Shown here piece after piece: positions 37,301 through 49,100 of a DNA stretch of 64,000 nucleotides. Every line of letters starts with the position of its first letter. Positions within the stretch are counted from its first letter, which is position 1. Origin of the DNA: Phorcus lineatus (Eukaryota > Mollusca > Gastropoda > Trochida > Trochidae); assembly GCA_921293015.1 (NCBI GenBank), contig OV121097.1:13756924-13820923 (forward strand), written 5' to 3'. The position numbers were made by a program, and so were the translations under genes. The notes beneath the pieces are model-generated. The model worked only from the letters and a program-made list of their open reading frames with translations. It did not search any database and was not told where the DNA came from.

Positions 37301-40300
37301 ATATTCTTGATTACAACTACTTTTTTGTTAATCATGATATTTCGAAGAATAAACTTACTCATGAGATGTGGAAAATGATTCTTAGGTTTTTCTTCATCAG
37401 CCACATTCAACATACACTAAGTTTAGTTTCATTTCCGATTCACAAGGCTTAAATTTTAAGTAATTGTTTTGTTTTAGTCATTTATACATTTATTGTATGT
37501 AAATCATCGTATTTCTTCAGCAATGCTGTTCCACAAATTTTCAACATTCAGTATTCAACAAGGACACGATCTTATGTGCCCAGTGCTGTGACGGGGACTC
37601 GTGTAACAACAGGCTTTGTGGAGAAAAAGGTTAGTCTAGTTAGTTTGACAATTATACAGTTGAAATAATCCAAATACTCTGATATGTTAAAACCCAAAAA
37701 CTTCGTCATAACATTTTTATGTTTGGGATCCTACTCTACAAACAGTAAAAATTCCTGTGAGTTCTGCGGATGTGTTAAAAGTTAAACAAGTAGTTATATT
37801 GTTGATTTTCAAAGTTACGTTTGTTCAATGCCTTAATAACATTTATTTCTAAAACTGAATTATTACAGGAATATTCCAATACGATATGATTTTTTAAACC
37901 GTATACATATCAAAAGTTTGTTCACCTACTACTGTATCTTAGTGCAAATATCATGTAATTTTTGTGTTGTTTGAACGTCAATGAATTAACTTCAGCAGAA
38001 CTGACAAAGGATCTCCAATTGCCAATTTGTAAAATAGCAATGTTTTAACTTATTGTGTGATTGTCTCGTCCCTCGTGGTAAAATTCGAATTTTGGCATGA
38101 TCAAAAAGACAGAAAGGGGTCACATTTTCGAAATTCCGATTTCGTTAAATTTCGATTTAGATATTTAAATTTCACTCTCTGAGAAAAAAAATCAACCAAA
38201 ATCATATTGACTATGGATCTTAATTTCGGTTTTGAAAATTCAAAATTATCCGTTTCCTTTTCGCAATCCTACGATGCCTCAAACACATGCTAAGTTACAT
38301 GATGTTTGCGCTACGATACGCGGGTATGTGAACAAACTTTTGGTATGCAGCTGTAGATACCCAGGACAGAAGACATGTTCCTAATTGTAAAGGTTTTTGT
38401 ATACATGTTATCGTTAATAAAGCAGTTGTTTTCCCATTGAATAATTTATCCAAAAACAACAAATTGTTCTCAAAGTTCAATAATGACACAAAGAGAATGG
38501 CGAATATAAACAGAATTGGAGAATAATTGATGTACAAAGATGCTTATTTGATATTTTGAATCGACAAAATAGCTATATCAACTATTCTAAATGTCGAAAC
38601 GTCATTGTTAATTATGAAAAACGTATTAATAACACTTCAATAATGATGGCAATAAAGGTAGTGGCTATATACCTACATATTCATGAGGTGGTTGTTACAT
38701 TCTTTTGAGAATTACATTTAGACCTTTGAGAGGTTCCATCTGATTGTCATTTTCTTTTCAGTAACAAATACATCATATTCAATGTCAATGTTAAACTGTG
38801 TCTGTCTAAATGAATCTGCATCTATCCTACCATACGCATAAAAGTCATCTTAAAATGAAGATTGGTTTATCAAGGCTTAAGCTGTGCTCCTATTCTTTAC
38901 GCTAACAACACTGTGACCTACCGTTGTTAAAAATAAAGGTATAGTGGTAATATACCTGCATATTCCTGAGGTGTTTTTTACATTCTCTTAGTAGGTTTCA
39001 TTTGATTGTCATTTTATTTTCAGTACCAAATACACCGTGCTTGAACTGCCACAGAATAGCTAAGACCTCCACATGTAAAGACATATCCTACTGTAAACCA
39101 ACTGAGGTAAATCATATCATATTCTTCGAGGAATGTTCCTTTTACTATTCAGTTTCATTCTTACGAATATGAAGAATATATCTGTGTAACCTACAACATG
39201 AGCTAAGTAGTAGTACAGAAAATTCGACATAACTATCTATTGGAATAATATTCGTATGTCATAGCATATGCATTAAAATTCTTCTTTAGATGAATCAAGG
39301 TTGACGCTATTTTCCAGACATGTGGCACTTTTCTTTACGCTAATAACACTGTTACCTACCGTTGTGAAGATAAAACGGTGAGTTTTTTATTATCAGCTAA
39401 ATTGACATGTTGCATCATATATCATATATCATATATTAAATAAAATTATAATGAAATAATATATGTATATATATATATGTGTATATATATATATTCAAAG
39501 ACAAAAAATGACACATGGCCAACATTGCCCCAACATGTTTCATTGATATCTTCAGGGAGTCTTACCTGTCTTAATATATATATATCCCTTGCAGTAGTAA
39601 ACGTCAAAAACGTGTAGATAAGCAATGTAAAAGTTTCGAATATGGCAGTAACAAAAATAATGATATGCTTGCGACATAAAGTTGCATATCATCTAATAAA
39701 ATAAGTAAATACATTCAATTGTATCTCATCTTTCCAAAATTAAGAATCTGTCAGTTGTCTTTTACGTTTTGCAGATATGCCAAAAAGCTGAACAGATGCA
39801 TAAGCGGATGTCTCCCGAGGAACAATATCAGCTTTGTGCAAGTTGTTGCACGTTCGATAACTGCAACACTCACCCAAATTGCTCAACTGCTGGTAAAAGC
39901 TCTCTTTATAAGGCCATCATACATATTATAAAGATCCCTAAATAATTTAACCACCAAATTATTCTTTACTACCAAGCTCATATGACATATTCATACTGTC
40001 GACAATACTTGCCACGTTATTCGTTCAAATATTATGATAAATTAGAAAAAATATTTCAGCCCCATAAAGAAGCGAAATTAGATGTGAACATATCTCTTTT
40101 TGAAATTTATCATTTGAATTTTCATTAGAAATATATATATAAACAACGTTTTTATCACGTAGACACCCGCCCTCATCAAAACTTGAAGGTTCCAACTACT
40201 ACAGCGTGTCCCCTTTGGTCCTTTGGCGAAACTACCGCTGCCACGACTACTCTTACGACCAAATTGTCTACAAAATCCACATTAAGACCAACAACAACAG

Positions 40301-40382
40301 CTACAACAACAACAACAACAACTACGACTCCTACCGCCTCTACAGCTGCCACAACTACTTCTTCTACGACTACTACTACTTT

Positions 40383-40422
<40 letters not shown>

Positions 40423-42428
40423 GACCCTACTTCTTCTACTACTTCTACTGCCAAAACTAAAGCAACAACTGTAAAAGTAACACAGAAACCTCACCATGGT
40501 TCTCGCGGCTGTGAGGAAATCCTAACTTGATTCTCTTATTAGATTTATTACTCGTCCAATGCAGTAACCGCCATTTGATAGATATGAAACGTTAACACAT
40601 ATTGTGCATGTGTCATAACATCGCATGCTGATTGACGTCACGTTTCATCACAATCGTTAGCGGCGTAATGTCAGCAATTTTCAAGCTATTTGTTGCTCTT
40701 CACCATGGAAGTTTTCGTCATGACCATCTGTATCCGATTAATCGTGCCATATTTGAGTAAGCCTATGAAACTGCAACGTCGATTTGACTCTCAATTTGTT
40801 TGCAACTTGAGCCCATAGGTCACACTTTTGTGTTCACAGCCTACCTGTTTTGAAGGAAATGGTTTTAACTCAGTATTACCAAACACGTATTTCAACGAAT
40901 TTCGAATCAAGCGGTTTCATCGGGTATTTTTCAAAACACAATTTAAGCACGGTTAAATTGGTAACAAACTTTACTTATAACACCTCCAGGGTTGATTTGT
41001 GAAGAGCGTAGGAAGTTTTCTTTGTAATATCATTTGGGATTGATGCATGAGGAATCGAACCCAGACACCAGTACCAATAGCAGGCTACTCTACCACCGGT
41101 GTTTAATCTCAGCATCAAAGCAAAATTTGTTCTTATCATTAATCTGTACACATTTTAACTAACATTTTTGCACTGAATGTTTCTTGATATGATCTCTTTT
41201 ACATATATACTAATAAGAGTTTGTGATATTTTCAGTTCGGTGCGAAGTTTGTTCTGGACCACTGTGCGGCGTGATTAAACAGGATATCCAGAAATGTCCA
41301 AACAACTCCCCGTACTGTATTAACTCAATCAACTACGTCGGTATGGCGTTAACTGTTAAAAAGGGGTGAGAACAGTAGTTTCAGAAACGGGGTAACTTCT
41401 TTATTGAACAAGTGTAATTGTTAACTAAGAAAAATACATTAAATACATTCAGAGAAATGAGAAATGTTCCATATTGTAATGAAATTTTGATACGTTTGTC
41501 AACTGTTTATGAGGTCTAAGAATTTCAGGAGCGACTGAGTTTGTGTAAGTTTGGATTTCTGAGGGTTTTATTTGCTTTTAGATGCGGGCCGTGAAGCCCG
41601 TGTTTTTACGTATGTGTCTAGGGATTGATGGATGTGTGGGTCGTTTTGTTGGTTTAGGATTCGGTGTAGATTGTTAGGCATGTAATACATATGTCCAATG
41701 AAAAAAATTCCAGAAGAAAAATTCGACCTCGCAGTCTGTAACAGCTGTTTTACATTTCATTAGGTCCTTTCGTCCCCTAGGAAAACGTGCTGCAATACCT
41801 TCAAAGTTGTTAGTAACGAACATATGAGTATGAACTGTAGACTAGACTATACGCTTAAGTTTGAATGAATTACAATCATTTTGGTTTGAATTCCATCATA
41901 AGGCACAATTGAATTCCCTTAAAAGCCATTATTCAATACACGGGGGTCCGTTTAGCGTTTCTTAAAAAGAATTTACAAGAGTTTATCAGACTTTCCATTC
42001 ATATGAAAATTATGCAAATTATCCCTTTTTGGTTCAGATGACAAAGTACAAGATACAAAGTTTAAAAAAACCCAACCTCAGGCCTCATATATGTGTGGAT
42101 GTTATCAATTTACGTTTCAATTCTTGTTATCAAGGTAACCTAAATAGTTTTTGAAATCATCGACAAACCGTTGATATATGAAACTATTAATTATTCAATT
42201 GTTTCTACTTTGGTAATCTCGATTTCTCCACTCCTCAGCTGCGCCTCGGCTACTACGTGTAACACTAAGTGGTGGGAACAGACATCAGACAGGGGTGAAT
42301 GCACAGGCTTTGATCCTAACAGTGTCTATTCAACTGACTTTGCCTGCCACTACTGCTGCAGGAAGGACGAATGTAACTTGATAACTAACCCGGTCAGTCA
42401 AGGCAGTAAAATCATGTTTCACCCCTGA
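34332..42428 (+). CDS. Gene A: secreted multi-domain Ly6/uPAR-like protein with Thr-rich linker
   Basis: Ten coding exons in consistent phase: 34332-34371 (leader MRILSALLIIFKT), 36027-36139, 36527-36601, 37521-37629, 39024-39106, 39318-39377, 39775-39892, 40163-40510, 41236-41365, 42239-42428. The sum is 1266 nt, about 421 residues. Domain 1 (exons 2-4) has RCYKC, a GGC, then CAQCCDGDSCN; domain 2 (exons 5-7) has CLNC and CASCCTFDNCN. Exon 8 is a Thr-rich, mucin-like linker. The terminal domain (exons 9-10) has CEVCSGPLCG, then CHYCCRKDECN. The CC-x4-CN ending is the Ly6/uPAR three-finger signature. There is no hydrophobic tail, so a secreted rather than GPI-anchored product is likely. The exon 8 donor is uncertain: 40498 also keeps phase. 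PolyA signal at 42543. Function unknown; a role as extracellular binding or matrix protein is inference. Confidence 0.8.
34895..35569. mobile_element. MITE in intron 1 of gene A
   Basis: Inverted ends 'attctaccataac' and 'gttatggtagaat' enclose 675 bases that are missing from the same intron position in units A and B (near 19985 and 29104). No coding potential. Confidence 0.6.
35579..35724. repeat. Foldback element next to the intron 1 MITE
   Basis: The left arm ('cagtgtgtttggaaatcaga' through 'tagctctaaatt') pairs with the right arm ('aatttagagctatcataatt' through 'ccaaacacag'). Arms are about 50 bases around a loop of about 30. It is also absent from units A and B. Confidence 0.7.
37900..38355. 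mobile_element. MITE remnant in gene A intron
   Basis: Right end 'ttggtatgcagctgta' and internal blocks match the TA-flanked MITE at 12335-12945; the left end is eroded. Located between the exon ending 37629 and the exon starting 39024. Confidence 0.65.
40268..40450 (+). repeat. Trinucleotide-repeat tract coding Thr in gene A
   Basis: ACA and ACT codon runs (longest at about 40378-40423) encode near-continuous Thr inside the linker exon. Other frames give Tyr, Asn, Ser or Val runs and are artefacts. Its length is probably polymorphic. Confidence 0.85.
41041..41108 (-). mobile_element. tRNA-like SINE head
   Basis: On the minus strand an A box (tggtagagtag) and a B box (ggttcgattcc) are spaced as in a tRNA, but the acceptor arms do not pair, so it is more likely a tRNA-derived SINE relic than a tRNA gene. 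It lies in the intron before the gene A terminal domain. Confidence 0.45.
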
Positions 42429-42542
42429 TACCACACGATTTTCTTTTTTCTTTTGTAAAATTTACTCGGAAATAATTTCTAATGTTGGATGAATATTTGA
42501 ATGTATGAAATCTTAAACTATAATTAATTCGATCACTTGTAA

Positions 42543-42548
42543 AATAAA
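42543..42548 (+). terminator. PolyA signal of gene A
   Basis: AATAAA lies 115 bases after the stop of gene A. Confidence 0.6.
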
Positions 42549-43195
42549 GTTTGCATTTCACCATGTATTCATTATGCTGAGTTTGTAGCAAGTTTTAACT
42601 CATTCAACAACTAGCCCATGTTAGCAAATCAGATAATAAGTTTTGATGGACATACATAGAAATGGAAAGGTTTTACGACAATATAATGTATGGATGTAGA
42701 ACTGTTTCATTACATTTTTGAAGACGTTTTCAAGCAAAGCCGTGTTCTTCATCACAGCTTATAACTGCAACTGTTACTAACCTGTCCTTAAACCGTCGAA
42801 TTAATGCATGGTAAAGACGTTGTGCATTCATATTTTAACTTGTAGAAATCTGAAAAAGTCGCTCAAGTGTGGACAAAATATCGCACCATCACAGCACCAG
42901 TCAACGATTGTTGTGAAACGCTAACAAAATTGTAAACATGTTTTTTAAGTTTCACCTGGTCAGATCATTGTAAAGCTAATCCTTTCGAACACCACATTTG
43001 ACTTAAATACTTAAATTATCAGTAGGACGTGTTATTTGGTGTAATACAGATCAAATGTTGACAGAATCACAGGAGGCGATTCAGAATTGATACATGTTTA
43101 GATTTTTATCATTTTATGATTTATTATAATGTGTCGACTTTAAACACTACTTCAATAACTAGTTCAACTGATTTTATTGTATACCAGTTTACAAA
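42549..43195. other. Spacer between convergent genes A and B
   Basis: About 650 AT-rich bases holding the 3' UTR of gene B. The reverse complement of tttatt at 43173-43178 is a possible AATAAA for gene B, only about 18 bases past its stop. Nothing else was recognised. Confidence 0.45.
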
Positions 43196-46100
43196 TCAGT
43201 GATTCTTTTTATACATAGTTCCGGCATCTGGAATTGCATTTCGGTTACAATCAGGCATTACACAGCAGAAAGTGCACTCAAATGAGTGAGTGTATATTTG
43301 CGAAGGGTCATAGATCGTGCATTGCACAGTTGAGTTACTGACAGAATCATTGCATTCTTGTATACTGCCACATCTGTAAAATAATAAATCTTTCGAGTTC
43401 ATGATAGAGTATTTGCATATATGTATTCTGTCACATATGTATACAAATAACATTTCGAGTTCAAAATAGGGTATTTGCACATATGTAATCTTTCACATCT
43501 GAGTGGCACAGCCACGAGTGAAAATGTCAACTTCAACCCAACCACGAGATGAGATAAACATTGTATTTGACAAACTTAATGAAATATTCTATTTATTATA
43601 TAAATTCTATTATAAATAGTGTTTATGATGTCAACAACATTTCTTAACCCTAAAAGTAGTCCCGGCACAAAGAGGCCCTGGAAGGTTAACCAGCAGTGAC
43701 GATATATTATATCGCTACTGTCACCAGTGACGATGTATTATGCAAGGTTTATTTCACTGATAAATCCCAGTATTTCATTGCTTATTATATAATACATAGA
43801 TTTTAGCAGTCTTCTCATTCTAGTATACTGTTAAATCTGTAAAGTAGGTAGCTTTGGCTAGTTGCATTATACAATGCCCAGACCGAAAATTAACAGCAAT
43901 AAATCCATAAAGTCAACCTGATAAAATGACGATGTTTTATCATGTTAAGGAATTGTAGATCCTGAGAGTGGGCGCTTTTGTAATTGAAATTTATTTATAT
44001 GGTAGATTACTTGAATGTAGATGGTAGGTAATATCAAGAGATATGCATTCTCTTTAAAATTTTCATATCTAGGAACTGCTGGCGTAGGTCAGTGCCCTAA
44101 AATGCAAACGTTATTTTATCATAACGATTATCAAAAATGGCAAACAAATATTTTCAAAATGTTCTTCAGTCATTGCCCATTATTAAAAGATACGTAGTTA
44201 CATGTTTACACTGTAGACTGAATCAAATGTAGAAATTTTAAAAAAAAATCAAAAATACTCTTTAATACCTTTTGGCTACTTGCTTGTTTCCATTTTCATC
44301 GTTGGTTATTTTGGTGATACAGAACGGTGCAAAATCATCGATGCACTTCACTTTATTGTCTGAATCTGACGAGACTCCGCACTTGGGTCCGGAACATATA
44401 TGACATTCCACTAGGACGAAATGGACATATAATAAAAATTTCGAAAAAATCCCACTACGATTCTATCTGTATCATGCGAAAAACTAACTAGCCTGCAAAC
44501 ATACTTTCAAAGTGAAACAAAAATTACATGACGAAACTTATATAACGTCTTTATATTTTGGATCAATACCCAAAAATCGACCGTGTTCCGAGATAAAAAA
44601 GTTACAAAATGTTGACTTCACCAAGATTCGAACTCGATATGTCTAGGCTACCCTGTGGTGAGGATAACCTAGACAGATAGAGTTCTAATCTCGGTAGAGT
44701 TACTATTTTAAAACTTTTATTCCTCGGAACACGGTCGATTTTGATCAGACTGGATCAATACCCAAAACCAAAACAAATACGTATATGGTTGCCAAAATAC
44801 CATTCATTAATATGTGTTGTAGATGGAAATGTTGCCGGATTGATAGACGCCTTCATGGAAATTATTCTTGAAGGGTAAATTATCGTTCCCTAACTAAAAG
44901 ATGACTTTTTACTGTGATGGCTCCTTATCAATAACAACTATTCAAATTCAGCCTTAGCAGTTCAAATGGGTACCTGGTTTATAAACATTGTAAATGTCAA
45001 CTAAGCGAAGCTATGGTTGTTCCTTAGGGCGTCGAGTGTGAAATTAAATAACAGGGTCATAGATATGCTTTCGGAGATGGGTTTGTACCTTATAGATATA
45101 TCATATTTATATGTATATTCGGTAAAACAAACCGTACTTGTTTATGACTAATCTAAACAATTCTACCATTTGAAATATGGAATATGATAAGACTAATACA
45201 GGTGTATACAAGTAGGCCTACCTGCTTTGATTAGTGGAGGAGACTTGACTGTTGATTGTGATAGTGATGACGCCACTGATGACGTAACTGCTGATGAAAC
45301 TGATGTCACCGCTGTAGAATTTGTCGTCGACAACTGTGATGCTACAGGTGATGAGAGAGGTAAAGAGAGAAAGAGAGGAAGAGAGAGGATGGAGTTTTGT
45401 TATAAGTGGAATACGTTCCATTATTACTTTCAAATGTTTTTCAAATTCCAAGTACAATTCTTTATATTCTTTAATATTCAAAACTTTAACATTTCACATA
45501 ATTAAAACTTAAAAATAATATTACGGATTAAAGAGGTGATATCAACAAAATTTCACTATTAACAACCAACAGATACAAAATATGATAATACCATTACGAC
45601 AGTCCAAAACATTATTGCACAGGTCTTCGTCACAGCAAACTCCACATAGCAAGCTTGGATCGCCAATGACGTCACAGTTCTAAAAATATTTTAAGTCACG
45701 GCAATCACAGGTATACATCCAATAAATTACTTTTTGGAATGAAGATTCCTCAGAAAAAATTTTTCATTACGAAATAAAAAGCTCATCTTCATTCAAAATA
45801 AACAATGTATAGATATTGTTGTTTTTAGAAAATGTATCTCAATTGTAAGCATAAAAATGCATGTGGCTCCGAAAATATCTATAATGGAAATATTGAGCCG
45901 TCATATAATAAAACTACAAAGCTAACCGTTTAGAGGTCAGTTCTCTACTTCAATGAAATGCAAATTGTTTCAACAAAGAACAACAAGTTTCAAATTTCCT
46001 TTTTGACGCTTTGGCAATAGACGCTCCACTTACTTTATGCGATAGAAGACTTGTTCACTAAAACAGGAACACAATATTAAAAAACACATACTACTCACCA

Positions 46101-49100
46101 GATTATCTGCACAATCAGTGTCCATTGTCAAAATGTCATTTTCCAGTCGAATTACAGATGAACATTTCTACAAAGGAAAATAATCTCAATAAAAAATAAA
46201 AGATAAAAAGACAGGATGAAATTTTCGTCATGAAGCAGTTATAACATTGAACTTCCTGAGTCTAAGGACATTTGCTTTCTTTGATTACACAATGTTCCCA
46301 GTCTCTCTCTTCTTTATGATGTTGTCTTTCAATAGGTGTATTTGTTTCCTTTGAGGTTAAACATAAACCGTTTAAGTTCAGCATATGTTCACATGTGCTA
46401 AAACACGTTTGTAAAGTAAAATTTACCTACCCAATCTTAAAAACAGCTAAAAAGGGCTGTCACTTGACCTTAACGCCTACCGATGTTTTTGAAGGGCAAG
46501 TCATCACGTCTGTGCACTGCTGCCATTTCCCATTTTAATCAAGACGAATATCAGAACATTTATGACACGTCCTTCCTGGAAGAAAATAATTGTTCGATAT
46601 TGTTGTTAACTTTTCAAAATGAATCTATAGAGTTATTTACATCAGATATGGTGGTTTCGTTTCCAAATTACAATAAATGAATAACTCATAACCTGGTTCT
46701 GTTTTTGGTGTTGTCGATATAGTTGTTGGTGGTGTTGTAGTCATAGCTGTTATCGGTTTGAAATGAACAGCTGTCAAAAGAACGAATATTCAGTATAACA
46801 GTATAACAAATTAGAGGCGAATAATGTCGTTGTCAATCCATTTAATCAAGATTGAGTTAAACATACATGCGAGCGACAATTTGTTTGTTGATGAATGATG
46901 GGTAAATATGAAGTCATGCTTTTAGCATTGATAGCTTTTGACATCCCAGTCCATAAGAAGAAAGTAAAACCCACGATTGAATACTTAAGAGAAAAGCAGA
47001 CATATTTGTGTATTTGACTACAATAGAAAAGCTTAAAAATAAAATACACGTGCCAAGATTAACTTACCAATGTACACTGCCATAGGCACATCTTAGCAAA
47101 AGTTGAAACGTGAGATCAAATATGACAAGTATCAAATTTGGTTACAATCAAGCTTAAAATTAAGTTTAGTTATAAAACACAATCCAGGACTGGTAGTCTT
47201 CTTACAATTATTATATGACGAATATCATCTTGTCCAATTTGTTCTATATTCAATGATAACTGTGAAAAATGTTTACAAATATAAAGAGGCTTCATTTTTC
47301 TTTAAAGCGTATCACCTCTTAGCCAAATGAAGTAGCCTCGAACAATCATAAGTCCTCGATGAATTTTAATTTTGTTTAAGTTTCAATGCAAAAGTGTGAG
47401 GGGAACACAACAAGCTTTTCGAATATGTAATAGTCATATAATTTTGTACTGGTATACGGACTTTTAATACTATTCAAAGAGCTGCCGTTTTGAAAGTGTC
47501 ATTCTGAAATTTTTACCAAAGAAAATTAGGATGCTAAAGAGAATGCAATGTACAAACAGAGATTGTTTTTACATATCTTCGTGCTGAATTATTAATAAAC
47601 ACTAATACCACTATTCCTTGAGTAATGATTGCGTAGGTTTTCTGTAAGTATCTTACATATGCATCATGCATCACAGCAAACGGAGAGAGACAAAAAAGTG
47701 ATTACACAAATTTGCAGACTTCTTAGTTACATCGGTAACAATACCAGCAGGCTTCACAAATACGATGACAAAGATAATAGGGCAAACACAAATTCATTGA
47801 TCATTTACTATCTTTATGCTGCGATTTTTATTAATACAGTCAACCCTTGCTTTGGTTTATATGGTCTTCTGTCAATATGCCTGTTACATACACAGCGAAG
47901 AGAGAAAGACAAAAGTGATTACACACATTTGCAGACATCTTTGTTACATCGGTCACCATAGCAGCACCCCTCACAAAGCTTAGTTCCGGTCTGTAGCGGA
48001 AGTGACGAGGCTGGAATGTGGTTCGTATTCGGATGGTTCAACGATCCACATTGCTATAAGTGAAAATCGGTTTTTATTCTTCGATTTATAAAATAAAATC
48101 TTTTTCAAATGTTTGCACAATGTCAAGAGACACTCATTACATTACTCTTAGTCTAACAATTAGACTCTGAAATGAAAAAGGCATCAGTAAATCGAAAAAT
48201 TTAAAAACTTATTATAAATCAAATGAAAAGGAGACTGAAATTTCTTCATTCTGAAATTAAGCTTTAAAGTCTTTTTATAGACTTGCTTAGGCTTCTACCT
48301 TATTTCAGGGTCTGGCCTACAGACTACATTACTCTATTTGTTTGTAATAACTAACTCAGACTAAAAATGCGCTTTGTTTTAACTCAAGTAACATACACAC
48401 ACACTCTCTCTCTGAATGAATTACAAAGATAACAAAGTCTCTTTGAACTCAAATATTCATCGAAGTAATTATTTCCATTAATGCTTTTTATTTAAAAGTT
48501 ATTCAAACAAATTTATCAAATAAGAACAACATTTTCATCACATGAATTTTTTTAATGTACATTCAGTCGTCAACACCGGAAGTAGAGTAATCTCCCATTT
48601 TCTGGTATTTATGAGGGTGATGATAAATAAAACAAAGGTATCAGTTTACTAGTTTTAAGCAAAAATGTAAGCTTATAGACAGTCGGATTTCTTTTTAAAA
48701 AAATTATGGCGGTAACAATGAAATGTTCAATTAAAATATTGAATTATCATATTCGATTCATGTACGTATTTCATATTAATATATTCATTTAAATATTCGT
48801 GAAATGTTAAATTGCTTCACGACTGTGTTGCAAACACTCACGTTTAAACAAATGCACAATGGCTGGATTAGGTAGCAGAGGAGGGTTACCGGTTACTGAT
48901 ACATTTTTGAGTTTCACGAAAAAGAGGTGGCCCGCATCTTTGAGATTAAAACAGGTTATGTATTGCTTATACAGTCAACAATACCATGTAGCTTCCGCAG
49001 CCACCATGGAAGGAAGGTGTTCCGTCTAGCTGTTGATAAACCTGAAGGTAGCATTCCTGAATATAATATAATATAATATAATATAATATAATATGATATG

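Noticed and set aside
40176..40497. Minus-strand Val, Ser and Cys-rich frames
   Set aside because: Antisense of the Thr-linker exon of gene A, which is fixed by splice phase.
41041..41108. Functional tRNA gene
   Set aside because: A and B boxes are present but no acceptor stem pairing; better explained as a tRNA-derived SINE head.
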